NCBI GenBank assembly: GCA_963742725.1
Contig: CAVUMX010000003.1
Span: 930,001 to 994,000, forward strand
Reading direction: 5' to 3'
Origin: CAVVAL01 sp963742725
Lineage (GTDB): Bacteria; Actinomycetota; Actinomycetes; Mycobacteriales; Cryptosporangiaceae
DNA: 64,000 nucleotides
Below are positions 40,694 to 49,526 of this stretch, piece by piece. Under the pieces are notes generated by a model. That model made no database searches. It was given only the letters and a program-made list of their open reading frames with translations, and was not told the origin of the DNA. Position 1 is the first letter of the stretch. Each line of letters opens with the position of its first letter. The translations under genes and the position numbers were made by a program.

Positions 40694-43687
40694 GTGACAT
40701 CCGGTGATTTCACCGCCTCGCTGGGCTGCCTGATCGATCCGGCTCTCGCCGGGCTGGCAGCCCAGTTGGGGGCGGTCGGTGGCCTGGGCGCGGGCGAGCG
40801 TCGCGCGGTGCTGGACGGGTTGACGCCCGTGCTGGTCGACACAGTGCACCGCAAGGTGAGCCGCGTCCTGGTGCTGGAGCTCAACGCCGCGCGCGTGACG
40901 GGCAAGCTCGGCGCGGCGGACGCCCACGACCGGTGGGACGAGTTCCTGGTGTACTCGTCCACGCCCGGGTTCTGGGACTCCCTCGACGCGCACTACCCGA
41001 CGTTCCGCGCCCAGCTGCGCACCGTGGTCGACAACCGGTGCGCCGCCACGCTGCTGTTCGCGCGCCGCTTCGCCGCCGACCGGCCCCCGGTCGGCGAGCT
41101 GGCAGGCGTGGACATCGGCGCCGGCGACAGCCACCGCGGCGGCCAGTCCGTGGCGATCCTGCGCGGCGACGCCGGATCCGTCGTCTACAAGCCCCGGTCG
41201 GTGGCGATCGACGCCGCGCTGACCGGCTTCCTCGACGCGGTCCTGGACGACGTGCCGGCCGACCGGCGGATCCGCGTGCCCGCCGTCGACGTCCGCGACG
41301 GCTACGGCTGGGTCGAGCGCGTGAGCCACCGCTACTGCGACGGCGACGCCGAACTCGCCGCGTTCTACCGGGGCATCGGGCACTGGCTGGCGGCCATGCG
41401 CCTGCTCGGCGGCAGCGACCTGCACAGCGAGAACCTGATCGCGTGCGGGCCCGTCCCTGTCGTCGTCGACTGCGAGACCCTGTTCACGCCGCTGCCGCCG
41501 GCGCCGCCGTCCGGGCTGGGCGCGGCCGTCGACCTCGCCGGCGACCTGGTCAGCGGCACGGTGCTCCGCACGGGCCTGCTGCCCGGCCGCGGACTCGGCC
41601 TCGGCTGGCGCGGCGTCGACTCCTCGGCGGTGGGTTCGCTGCCCGGGCAGCAGCCCGCGTGGGAGCAGCCCGTGATCGTGGACGCCGGGACGGACACCGC
41701 CCGGCTCGGCACCGAACTCGTCGCGGCCGACGCCGTGGCGGAGAACCACCCCAGCCCCGATCCGGCGCTGGCCCGGTACTGGGACCAGGTACTCGACGGA
41801 TTCGGCGAGCTGACCGGCCGCCTCCGCGCGCTGGACGACGCCGGTGACCTCGCGGCGCTGCTCGCCCCGTTCGCCGACTGCCCGATCCGGGTCGTGCCGC
41901 GCGCGACCGAGGTGTACGCCGAGCTGGCGCGGATGCTGTGGCACCCGGTGTCGCTGCACGACCAGGCGGGCGGCATCGACCGTGCGACCCGGCTGCTCGT
42001 GGCCATGACCGAGCGGATGCCCGGCGCCCCGAACACCCCGGACGTCGTCGCCGCCGAGATCGACGACCTCCTCCACGGCGACGTGCCGTTCTTCACCACC
42101 ACCCCGCGCCGCGGCCAGCTCGACGGGCCGGGTGGTACGCACTGGCTCCCCGAGTCCGACCTGGTCGCCGACGCCCTCGACCGGTGGCGCGCCGCCGACC
42201 TGCCGCTGGAACGGCGCGTCATCCAGGCCGCCCTCGTCGGCGCCTACCTCAACGACGGCTGGCTCCCGGACGAGGACCAGCTCCCCGAACCCGACTTGAC
42301 CCCCGCCGATCTGGCACCACGTCGGCGCCGGCTCGCCGCCGGGATCGTCCGGCAGGTGGTGGACGCCGCGCTGCGCGGCCACGACGGCACGGCCGCCTGG
42401 ATCGCGCCCGTCCTCAGCGAGACCGGCTGGGCCGTCCAGCCGCTCAGCCCCGACCTGTACGGCGGTACGCCCGGCGTGGCCGTCCTGCTCGCCGGCTACG
42501 AACGCGAGGTCGCGGCCGGCCGCGCGGACGCCGTCGACGGCGTGGACGAGCTGCTGGCCGGTGCGCTGGCGACCGTCCGCCGCGCCGAGGACGAACGGGA
42601 CCGCGCCCGCCGCGCCGGCACCGACCTGCGCCCGCCGCCCGCCGGTGGCTACATCGGACTCGGCTCGCAGATCTGGGCCTGGCTCCTCCTTCAGGAGTTC
42701 GGCGCTGCCGGCCCCGACGGCCTGGATCGGGCCCGCGCGCTCGCCGACCTGCTGCCGGCGGCGGTCAAGGCCGACGACGACCACGACCTGCTGCTCGGGT
42801 CCGCGGGGGCGATCGTGCCGCTGCTGGGGCTCTCCGCCGCGACCGGCGAGGACCGCTGGACGGACGCCGCCGCCGAGATCGGCGTCAAGCTCCTCGGCGC
42901 CGCCCGCACCACGCCGCCCGGCGCGCGCACCACGACGCCGCCCGGCGCTTGCTGGCCGTCGCCGCGCTGGCCGGACGGCCTGGGCGGCTTCGCGCACGGC
43001 GCCACCGGCATCGCCTGGGCACTGGACCGGCTGGCCCGCGCCACCGGCGACGGGCGGTTCGCGGCCATGGCCGAGGCCGGGTTCGCGTTCGAGGAGGGGC
43101 TCTACGACGGGTCCGCCGGCGGCTGGACCGACCTGCGCGAGGCCGACCGGACCGCGTCCGCATGGTGTCACGGCGCCGTCGGCATCGGCCTCGCCGCCGC
43201 GAGCCGCACCGCCACCGCCGCCACAGGCGCCGCGAGCAGCGCCGCTGCCGCCACAGGCCGCGCGAGCGCCGCCGCCGGCGGTCGCTCCGGCACCGCCGGC
43301 GCGCCGGACGGGGCCGCCGACGTACTGCGGCGGGCCGCCGCCGCGGCGTGGACGCAGGGCCTGGGCTGGAACCACACGCTGTGCCACGGCGACCTCGGCG
43401 CCTGGGAGGTCCTGGACGCGGCGCTCGCCGCCGGGGTCGGGCCCGCGGGCCTCGACCGGACGGCGCTCGACGCCCGGATCGTCGGCAGCATCGAGGAGAA
43501 CGGCCCGGTCAGCGGCATCGCCCGCGACGCTTTCGCGCCGGGGCTCCTGCCCGGACTCGGCGGCGTCGCCTACCAGCTCCTGCGGATGGACCCGGCCACC
43601 ACCCTGCCGTCGGTCCTGATCCAGGGCGGCGGCGTGCCGCGCGGCGACGGCCCGAGCGACAGCATCCCAGGTGGCGACGTGCCGTGA
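40694..43687 (+). CDS. lanM: class II lanthipeptide synthetase LanM
   Basis: 997 residues from GTG 40694. It dehydrates Ser/Thr of the precursor and forms the thioether rings. The N-terminal dehydratase (DUF4135) shows GDSHRGGQSVAIL, VVYKPRSV, GSDLHSENLIA and VVVDCETLF, which are kinase-like catalytic parts. The C-terminal cyclase (about 590-980) has FAHGATGIAWALDRL, the zinc Cys in AWCHGAVGIG, and the Cys-His pair in TLCHGDLGAWE. An Ala/Thr/Gly-rich insertion (about 840-880) interrupts the cyclase. It overlaps the exporter gene by 4 bp (GTGA). Length is at the typical LanM size. Confidence 0.95.
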   Translation: MTSGDFTASLGCLIDPALAGLAAQLGAVGGLGAGERRAVLDGLTPVLVDTVHRKVSRVLVLELNAARVTGKLGAADAHDRWDEFLVYSSTPGFWDSLDAHYPTFRAQLRTVVDNRCAATLLFARRFAADRPPVGELAGVDIGAGDSHRGGQSVAILRGDAGSVVYKPRSVAIDAALTGFLDAVLDDVPADRRIRVPAVDVRDGYGWVERVSHRYCDGDAELAAFYRGIGHWLAAMRLLGGSDLHSENLIACGPVPVVVDCETLFTPLPPAPPSGLGAAVDLAGDLVSGTVLRTGLLPGRGLGLGWRGVDSSAVGSLPGQQPAWEQPVIVDAGTDTARLGTELVAADAVAENHPSPDPALARYWDQVLDGFGELTGRLRALDDAGDLAALLAPFADCPIRVVPRATEVYAELARMLWHPVSLHDQAGGIDRATRLLVAMTERMPGAPNTPDVVAAEIDDLLHGDVPFFTTTPRRGQLDGPGGTHWLPESDLVADALDRWRAADLPLERRVIQAALVGAYLNDGWLPDEDQLPEPDLTPADLAPRRRRLAAGIVRQVVDAALRGHDGTAAWIAPVLSETGWAVQPLSPDLYGGTPGVAVLLAGYEREVAAGRADAVDGVDELLAGALATVRRAEDERDRARRAGTDLRPPPAGGYIGLGSQIWAWLLLQEFGAAGPDGLDRARALADLLPAAVKADDDHDLLLGSAGAIVPLLGLSAATGEDRWTDAAAEIGVKLLGAARTTPPGARTTTPPGACWPSPRWPDGLGGFAHGATGIAWALDRLARATGDGRFAAMAEAGFAFEEGLYDGSAGGWTDLREADRTASAWCHGAVGIGLAAASRTATAATGAASSAAAATGRASAAAGGRSGTAGAPDGAADVLRRAAAAAWTQGLGWNHTLCHGDLGAWEVLDAALAAGVGPAGLDRTALDARIVGSIEENGPVSGIARDAFAPGLLPGLGGVAYQLLRMDPATTLPSVLIQGGGVPRGDGPSDSIPGGDVP

Positions 43688-45537
43688 TCCCCGACGAGGA
43701 CGAGCTGGACAGCCCCTACTGGCGTCTCGACGACGAGCCGGACCGGCCGCTCCTCACCAGACTGCGGTCCGTCGTGCGACCCATCGGGGGGATCGTCCGG
43801 CGGGCCGCACCACGTCCGGCCGCGGCGGTCCTCGTCCTGCAGGTCGCGTCCGGGTCAGCGGTGGCGTTCGGGCTGCTCGCCACGACGGCCGTCCTCGAAG
43901 GGCTGCTCACGGCGGGCCCGACGGCGTCGCGGTTGGCGGCTGCCCTGCCCGGGCTGGCGCTCGTCGTGGCGGCGTTCGCCGTCCGGGGCCTGCTCGACGC
44001 GGGTGTCGCGATGGCGCAGGCGCGGCTCGTGCCGGCCGTCCGTCGCGCGGCCGAGGAGCAGCTGCTCGACGCGAGCCTGCGGGCCGACCTGGCGGCCTTC
44101 GACGACCCGGGCTTCTACGACCGCCTCCATCGCGCCAACGACCGCGGCCTCTACCACCTGGAGCGCGCCGCCGACGATCTCGTCGAGCTGATCGGCGCCG
44201 CCATCGCGGTGCTGGCGGCGGCCGGCAGCCTGGCCGTCCTGCACCCGGCCCTGGTCCCGGTGCTCGCGCTCGCCGTCGTGCCGCAGGGCTGGGCCGTGCT
44301 GCGGTCGGCCCGGCTGGAGTACGGCGGCATGGCCCGCACGATCACGCTGCGCCGCCGGGTCGCGATGATCGCCGACCTGCTGACGGGCCGCGAGGCCGCG
44401 CCGGAGATCCGGGCCTGCCAGGCGGAGCCGTTCGTGCTCGGCGAGTACCGCCAGGTCGCCGACGCCCTGCGCGACCACGAGATCGGCGTCGGCCTCGGCC
44501 AGGCCCGCACGAACCTGCTCGGCCGCGCGCTAGCGGGGCTCGGGCTGGGCGCCACGTTCGCCGCGCTCGGGCTCCTCCTCAACGCGGGCTGGATGCCCCT
44601 CGCGGCCGCCGGCGCGGCGGTGTTCGCGATCCGGGCCGCGACAGGCGCCCTGACCCGGCTGGTCATCGCCTCGAACCAGATCCTCGAACACGGCCTCTAC
44701 ATCGCCGACTACCAAGACTTTCTCGCGGATGCCCGGCAACGTGAACGCCCGTCCGGAGGCACGAGCGCCCCGGCGTCGCCCCGCTACATCGCGCTGCACG
44801 ACGTGACGTTCCAGTACCCGGACGGGCCCCTCGCGCTGCGCGACGTCAACCTGACCATGTACGCCGGCCAGACGATCGCGCTCGTCGGGGAGAACGGGTC
44901 CGGGAAGACGACGCTCGCGAAGCTGATCGCCGGCCTGTACCAGCCCACGTCCGGGCGGATCCTGTGGGACGGCACCGACGTCGCCGAGTTCGACCCGGCG
45001 AGCGTCACGGACCGGGTCGTGATGGTGCTCCAGAACCCGGTGAAATGGCCGCACAGCGCCGAGGCGAACGTCCGGATCGGCCGTCACGACCGCGACGACC
45101 CGGGCGCCGCCGCGTTGCTGGAGGCCGCCGCCCGTGCCCGCGCGGACGAGGTCGTCGCGGCGCTGCCCAACCACTGGCGGACGTTGCTGTCCAGGTACTT
45201 CCGCGACGGCCAGGACCTCTCCGGCGGGCAGTGGCAACGCCTGGCCGTGGCGCGCGGCCTCTACCGCGACGGCCCCGTCCTGATCTGGGACGAGCCGACC
45301 GCACCGCTCGACGCCCGCGCCGAGTACGCCGTGTACGAGTCGCTGCGCCGCGTCAGCGCCGGGCGGACGGTCGTCCTGATCACGCACCGCCTGGCCAGCG
45401 TCCGGCACGCGGACCAGATCTTCCTCCTGCACAAGGGCGTGCTCGCCGAGCAGGGCACGCACGAGGAGTTGCTCGCGGCCGACGGGCGGTACGCCGAGCT
45501 GTACGCGCTCCAGACGGCGCTCCACGCGCCGGCCTGA
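43684..45537 (+). CDS. ABC exporter (membrane plus ATPase), no C39 peptidase
   Basis: 617 residues from GTG 43684. Six predicted TM helices (about 45-340) and one nucleotide-binding domain: Walker A GENGSGKTT, Q-loop VLQNPVKWPHS, signature LSGGQWQR, Walker B VLIWDEPTAPLD and switch His in ITHRLAS. It is directly coupled to lanM, so it should export the lanthipeptide. Unlike LanT of many class II systems it has no N-terminal Cys-protease domain, so leader removal needs another peptidase, possibly a secreted one. The D-loop reads APLD rather than the usual SALD. Confidence 0.9.
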   Translation: MIPDEDELDSPYWRLDDEPDRPLLTRLRSVVRPIGGIVRRAAPRPAAAVLVLQVASGSAVAFGLLATTAVLEGLLTAGPTASRLAAALPGLALVVAAFAVRGLLDAGVAMAQARLVPAVRRAAEEQLLDASLRADLAAFDDPGFYDRLHRANDRGLYHLERAADDLVELIGAAIAVLAAAGSLAVLHPALVPVLALAVVPQGWAVLRSARLEYGGMARTITLRRRVAMIADLLTGREAAPEIRACQAEPFVLGEYRQVADALRDHEIGVGLGQARTNLLGRALAGLGLGATFAALGLLLNAGWMPLAAAGAAVFAIRAATGALTRLVIASNQILEHGLYIADYQDFLADARQRERPSGGTSAPASPRYIALHDVTFQYPDGPLALRDVNLTMYAGQTIALVGENGSGKTTLAKLIAGLYQPTSGRILWDGTDVAEFDPASVTDRVVMVLQNPVKWPHSAEANVRIGRHDRDDPGAAALLEAAARARADEVVAALPNHWRTLLSRYFRDGQDLSGGQWQRLAVARGLYRDGPVLIWDEPTAPLDARAEYAVYESLRRVSAGRTVVLITHRLASVRHADQIFLLHKGVLAEQGTHEELLAADGRYAELYALQTALHAPA

Positions 45538-45564
45538 AACGCGCCGGCCTGAAACGCGCCGGCC
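45526..45564. repeat. 15-bp tandem repeat across the ABC exporter stop codon
   Basis: GCGCCGGCCTGAAAC occurs at 45526-45540 and 45541-45555, with a third partial copy to 45564. Each copy contains an in-frame or out-of-frame CTGA, so the stop codon of the exporter is duplicated. Confidence 0.8.
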
Positions 45565-45585
45565 CCGCCTGAGTACGGTGGGGCC

Positions 45586-46485
45586 ATGGTCATGGCCCAC
45601 GCCGACGGCGTCCCGCTGCCCGGCGGAGGCGTGCCCGGATTCGCCGCCCGGGCGTTGGGCGCCGTCCCGCCGACCGGGCTGGTGCTGGGCGGCGTCCTCA
45701 GCCTGCACGTGGGCGCGGCCGTCGCGAAGGACCTGTTCGCCGTCGCCGGTGCCGCCGGGACGGTCGCGTTGCGCCTGGCGCTGTCGGCGGTCGTCCTGCT
45801 GCTGCTCTGGCGCCCGACGCGGGCCCTCGGCTGGCGCGCGCTGCCGGTCGTGGTCGGCTTCGGCGCGGTGCTCGGCGCCATGAACCTGCTGTTCTACGAG
45901 GCCCTGGCGCGGATCCCGCTGGGCGTCGCCGTCACGATCGAGTTCCTGGGGCCGCTCGCCGTGGCGATCCTCGGGTCGCGGCGCTGGCTGGACGCCTTGT
46001 GGGCCGCGCTCGCCGGCGCGGGCGTGCTGCTGCTGACCACAGTGGACGGTGACATCTCCGCGGCCGGCGTGGCGTTCGGGCTCGGCGCCGGCGCCTGCTG
46101 GGCCGCCTACATCCTGCTCGGCGCCAAGCTGGGGGAGCGGACCAGCGGCGGATCGGGCCTCGCCGTGTCGATGACCGTCGGCGCCCTGCTGATCCTCCCG
46201 TTCGGTATCGCCGAGGCCGGCGCGACGCTGCTGGAGCCGCGCGTGCTCCTGATCGCGTTCGGCGTGGCCGTGCTGTCCTCGGTGATCCCGTACACCCTCG
46301 AACTGGAGGCGCTGCGCAAGGTGCCGCCGCGCGTGTTCGGGGTGCTGATGAGCCTCGGGCCGGCCGTGGCGGCGCTGGTGGGCGTGGCGGTGCTGGGGGA
46401 GTACCTGCAGCCGGTGCAGTGGCTGGCGGTCTGCTGCGTGGTCGGCGCCTCGATCGGCGCGACCCGGTCGATCACATCGAGCTGA
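45586..46485 (+). CDS. EamA-family (DMT) exporter, RhtA-like
   Basis: 299 residues; ATG 45586 or 45592. Ten TM helices in two EamA halves. FYEALARIPLGVAVTIEFLGPLAVAILGSRR and PYTLELEALRKVPPRVFGVLMSLGPAVAALVGVAVLGE are characteristic of the RhtA threonine/homoserine-efflux branch. It follows the lanthipeptide exporter by 48 bp on the same strand, but nothing indicates a role in that pathway. It converges with the XRE gene, overlapping by 14 bp. Confidence 0.88.
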   Translation: MVMAHADGVPLPGGGVPGFAARALGAVPPTGLVLGGVLSLHVGAAVAKDLFAVAGAAGTVALRLALSAVVLLLLWRPTRALGWRALPVVVGFGAVLGAMNLLFYEALARIPLGVAVTIEFLGPLAVAILGSRRWLDALWAALAGAGVLLLTTVDGDISAAGVAFGLGAGACWAAYILLGAKLGERTSGGSGLAVSMTVGALLILPFGIAEAGATLLEPRVLLIAFGVAVLSSVIPYTLELEALRKVPPRVFGVLMSLGPAVAALVGVAVLGEYLQPVQWLAVCCVVGASIGATRSITSS

Positions 46486-47353
46486 GGATCTCGTTGATCA
46501 CGTCGTGCGTGCGCGCGGGCGGCTCGGACTCGATGCACAGCCGGTCCATCGCTGCGGCGTAGTCGTCGACGTCCTCGCGCTTGTCGAGGTAGAGCGCGCT
46601 GGTGAGCTGCTCGGCGTAGACGACGTCCGGCAGGTCCTGGTCCGGGAACCGGATGATCGTGAACGCGCCGCCGAACGCCGCGTGGCCGCCGGCCCGGAAC
46701 GGCATGACCTGCAGCGTCACGTTCGGCATGGTGGACGCGTCCAGCAGCGCTTCGAGCTGCGCGCGCATGACCTTCGGACCGCCGATCGGGCGCCGCAGCG
46801 CCGCTTCGTCCAGGACGGCCCACAGCCGGGGCGCGTTGGCGGCGCGGGTCAGCACCTGCTGGCGCGCCATCCGCAGCCGGACGCGCTGCTCGATCTCGCT
46901 GAGCGGCCTGGAGCCGTGCCCGAGCATGACGACCGCCCTGGCGTACTCCTCGGTCTGCAGCAGGCCCGGGATGAACTGCACCTCGTACGTGCGGATCAGC
47001 GCGGACGCCGCCTCCAGCCCGACGAAGGACTGGAACCAGTTCGGCAGCACGTCGCCGTAGCGGTGCCACCAGCCCGGCTGGTTGGCGTTGCGGGCCAGCG
47101 CGAGCATCGCCGCGCGTTCCTCGTGGTTGACGACGCCGTAGAGGGTGAGCAGGTCGGCGACGTCGCGCTCCTTGAAGCCGACGCGTCCCAGCTCCATGCG
47201 GCTGATCTTCGACTCGGACGCCCGGATCTCCCACCCGGCCGTCTCCCGCGTGATCTGGCGGGACTCGCGCAGACGGCGCAACTGGGCGCCGAGCAACATC
47301 CTCAGGACCGTGGGTCCGCCCGCGGACCCGTCCTGGGGCTGAGCCGTCGTCAC
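46472..47353 (-). CDS. XRE-family regulator with DUF5753 domain
   Basis: 293 residues from the GTG at 47353 with GGAGG upstream. HTH at about 20-75 (LGAQLRRLRESRQITRETAGWEIRASESKISRMELGR), then the DUF5753 domain (YEVQFIPGLLQTEEYARAVV, LWAVLDEAALRRPIGGP, VTLQVMPFRAGGHAAFGGAFTIIRF). This is the common actinobacterial BldB/WhiJ-type partner of DUF397 proteins; such a protein is encoded 187 bp upstream on the same strand. Targets unknown. Confidence 0.93.
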   Translation of the reverse strand: MTTAQPQDGSAGGPTVLRMLLGAQLRRLRESRQITRETAGWEIRASESKISRMELGRVGFKERDVADLLTLYGVVNHEERAAMLALARNANQPGWWHRYGDVLPNWFQSFVGLEAASALIRTYEVQFIPGLLQTEEYARAVVMLGHGSRPLSEIEQRVRLRMARQQVLTRAANAPRLWAVLDEAALRRPIGGPKVMRAQLEALLDASTMPNVTLQVMPFRAGGHAAFGGAFTIIRFPDQDLPDVVYAEQLTSALYLDKREDVDDYAAAMDRLCIESEPPARTHDVINEILSSM

Positions 47354-47540
47354 CTGACCGACCTCCGGATGCTCCGCTCAGCCTAACGGCACGGCACGCT
47401 ACCCCAATGCCGTGCGTAAGCATGCCATGCCGGGAGAGTAATGCTCCCAAAAATGTGAGACCGGAACCGTACCTCTGTCGCGTTTGGTCCGTGCGGCGCC
47501 CGGAATGTCTGCGGATGACCTGTGATGGGCCGGGATCTGC

Positions 47541-47780
47541 TCAAGCGATGAGGTGATCGAAATCGCCGTCGCGGGCGCCGAGGATGAAGGCCCGGATCTC
47601 GTCGTGCGTATAGATCAGTGCCGGACCCTCGGGATCGCGAGAGTTCCGGACCGCGACCCCGCCGCCGTGAGGTAACTGGGCGAGCTCCACGCAATTGCCG
47701 CTGGGGCTGCTGCGGTGGCTCTTCTGCCACGTGACGCCGAGCAGCTCGCCGGCCGGTACGCCGTTTCCACTCTGCTTCAT
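47541..47780 (-). CDS. DUF397 protein
   Basis: 79 residues: WQKSHRSSPSGNCVELAQLPHGGGVAVRNSRDPEGPALIYTHDEIRAFILGARDGDFD is the full DUF397 consensus. Known relatives (BldB/WhiJ context) act with the adjacent XRE/DUF5753 regulator, possibly as an antagonist, in development or antibiotic control. ATG at 47780. Confidence 0.93.
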   Translation of the reverse strand: MKQSGNGVPAGELLGVTWQKSHRSSPSGNCVELAQLPHGGGVAVRNSRDPEGPALIYTHDEIRAFILGARDGDFDHLIA

Positions 47781-47926
47781 CAGTATCTCCGCGTGGTGCC
47801 GTGGACGTGCCCGACGAACAAAACGCGCATCTGCACGTGCATCCGCTCTTGCTTCTGCAAGGCACGGAGGGGATGCTAGCGCATGTGCACGAGGTCCGTA
47901 TTACGGTCGGTGATCAGGAAGGGCCA

Positions 47927-48634
47927 ATGACCGTGCAGAACGCACGCTCGGTAGTCGAAGGCTCGGTTCTCGGCCGTTTATCGGCCGCGCTGCAGTACGC
48001 CAGCGCGATGGGGTGGGCGGTCGTGCCCGGCTGCCATCAGGGTCGTAGCGGACGCCGCTGCGGGCGCGACGACTGTCTCGTCGCCGGGCCCCACCCGGTA
48101 GCCGCGCGGTTCGAACGCCTCGCCACGCGCAACGAGTACACGATCTACCGGTGGTGGCGGCAGGCGCGGAGCGCCCCCGTGCTCCTCGCGGTGGGCCTCT
48201 CCTTCTCCGTCATCGACGTCCCCGCCTACGCCGCCGCCAGCGCGCTGGACGAACTGCGGCGCAGCGGCTGCCGGCTCGGCCCGATCGCGATGACCGGCGC
48301 CGGGCGGCTCCTCGTCTGGACCGCGCCGGACCCGTCGCCTGACCTCTCCACTGTGGAGAGCTACCGCGACCTCGGCCTCCGGTTCCGCGGCGCGGGGGAG
48401 TACGTCACGGCGCCGCCCGCGCGCGACGCGCGCTGGATCGAATCACCCGTTCCCTACTCGCACCGCGTCCTCCCACCGTGGTCGGACCTGCTCGGGTCCA
48501 TGATGGACGCGTGCCGGCGGCACGACATGCCCACCACCGCGACGCATCACGGCGCGAGATCCCACGGCGACTCGCCAGACGTGTGGCGGCGACCCTGCCG
48601 CGGCCCCTGGTCCGGCCGGAGCGCCGCCTTGTGA
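47927..48634 (+). CDS. prim-pol-like protein, first of a coupled pair
   Basis: 235 residues from ATG 47927 with AGGAAGGG upstream. The start LSAALQYASAMGWAVVPGCHQG with a Cys-rich insert (CHQGRSGRRCGRDDC) resembles the N-terminus of actinobacterial bifunctional DNA primase/polymerase proteins, and VLLAVGLSFSVIDVPAYAAASALDEL and MTGAGRLLVW match the prim-pol core. The metal Asp pair is only partly recognisable (FSVIDVP). Possibly catalytically reduced. It overlaps the next gene by 4 bp. Confidence 0.65.
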   Translation: MTVQNARSVVEGSVLGRLSAALQYASAMGWAVVPGCHQGRSGRRCGRDDCLVAGPHPVAARFERLATRNEYTIYRWWRQARSAPVLLAVGLSFSVIDVPAYAAASALDELRRSGCRLGPIAMTGAGRLLVWTAPDPSPDLSTVESYRDLGLRFRGAGEYVTAPPARDARWIESPVPYSHRVLPPWSDLLGSMMDACRRHDMPTTATHHGARSHGDSPDVWRRPCRGPWSGRSAAL

Positions 48635-49257
48635 TCCGCGCCGCCGCCCGGCTCCGGCTACGCTCCCGGCTCGCTTCGGCGGCACGGGAGTACGTCGGTG
48701 CGGGGTGGCCGGTCACACCCGGCGCCTGGTGGGACGCCAGCGAGGCCCGCTACCGGTGCGACGAACCCGGCTGCGTGACCCACGGCCTGCACCCGACGCT
48801 TCCCGGCGCAGGCGGCATCCTGCGGCGGTGCCAGGTCAGCGTCGCCGGCGCCGCCGCCAGCACCGCGGCCGCCGTCTTCCGCCGCTGGGCGCACCGGCCG
48901 TACTCCGTGCTCTTCCCGACCGGTCAGCTCGCCGACGTGCTGGAGCTGGCACCCGAGACCGCCCGGCGGGTGCTCCCCGTCGCCCCGCCGGGCCCCGCAG
49001 CCCTCCTGCCCGACGGCAGGGCGCTGCTGTTCACCGCGGTCGCCCCCGGCGATCTCACCGGCCGGCTGGCGGGGGCGGGTGCCCTGCACCACACCGATGG
49101 GTCCTGGGTGCCCCTCCCGCCTACCCCCCTTGCTGCCGGTGCGGTCCGCTGGGTGCGGCCGCCGGTGACCATCGGCTGGTGGCTGCCGCCGCCGCGCGCC
49201 GTCGCCGAGGTACTGCTCGCCGCGACCGCGGGCGCGAACAGCCCCACCCGCCGCTGA
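48631..49257 (+). CDS. prim-pol-like protein, second of a coupled pair
   Basis: 208 residues from GTG 48631, overlapping the previous stop (GTGA). LASAAREYVGAGWPVTPGAWWDASEARYRCDEPGCVTHGLHPT parallels the start of its upstream neighbour, including the Cys-x(n)-Cys-His segment, followed by WAHRPYSVLFPTGQLADVLEL. It looks like a diverged second copy of the same fold. No catalytic residues can be named with confidence. The pair probably forms a complex. Confidence 0.6.
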   Translation: MIRAAARLRLRSRLASAAREYVGAGWPVTPGAWWDASEARYRCDEPGCVTHGLHPTLPGAGGILRRCQVSVAGAAASTAAAVFRRWAHRPYSVLFPTGQLADVLELAPETARRVLPVAPPGPAALLPDGRALLFTAVAPGDLTGRLAGAGALHHTDGSWVPLPPTPLAAGAVRWVRPPVTIGWWLPPPRAVAEVLLAATAGANSPTRR

Positions 49258-49526
49258 CGGGCCATTCGGAAATAGCGCGTCCCGACCCGCCGGTCATTTC
49301 TGGGTAAACGGTGTTTTCCGAAGCGGGCGCATGCGGCGGTCACGACGGATTCCGAAGGCCTGTCCGATATCCGGAAAAGACGGGCTGACCTGGGGCGATG
49401 CGCAGTTGCGCAATCCGGGCGAATGCGGGTTGAAGCATTGCCCTAGACTCGGCTCCCGCTCGGTCGGGGAACGAAAACCCGGGCAGCTGCCGCGCCACGC
49501 GCGGCGGCGAAAATGATGGCGGGGAG
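49258..49526. other. 269-bp intergenic region before the LAL regulator
   Basis: Lower GC than its flanks and no supported gene. It ends in GGCGGGGAG before the LAL start codon. A promoter is expected here but no clear -35/-10 pair is visible. Confidence 0.5.

Noticed and set aside
49331..49516. 61-codon plus-strand ORF in the intergenic region before the LAL regulator
   Set aside because: No ribosome site, weak codon bias and no homology I recognise.
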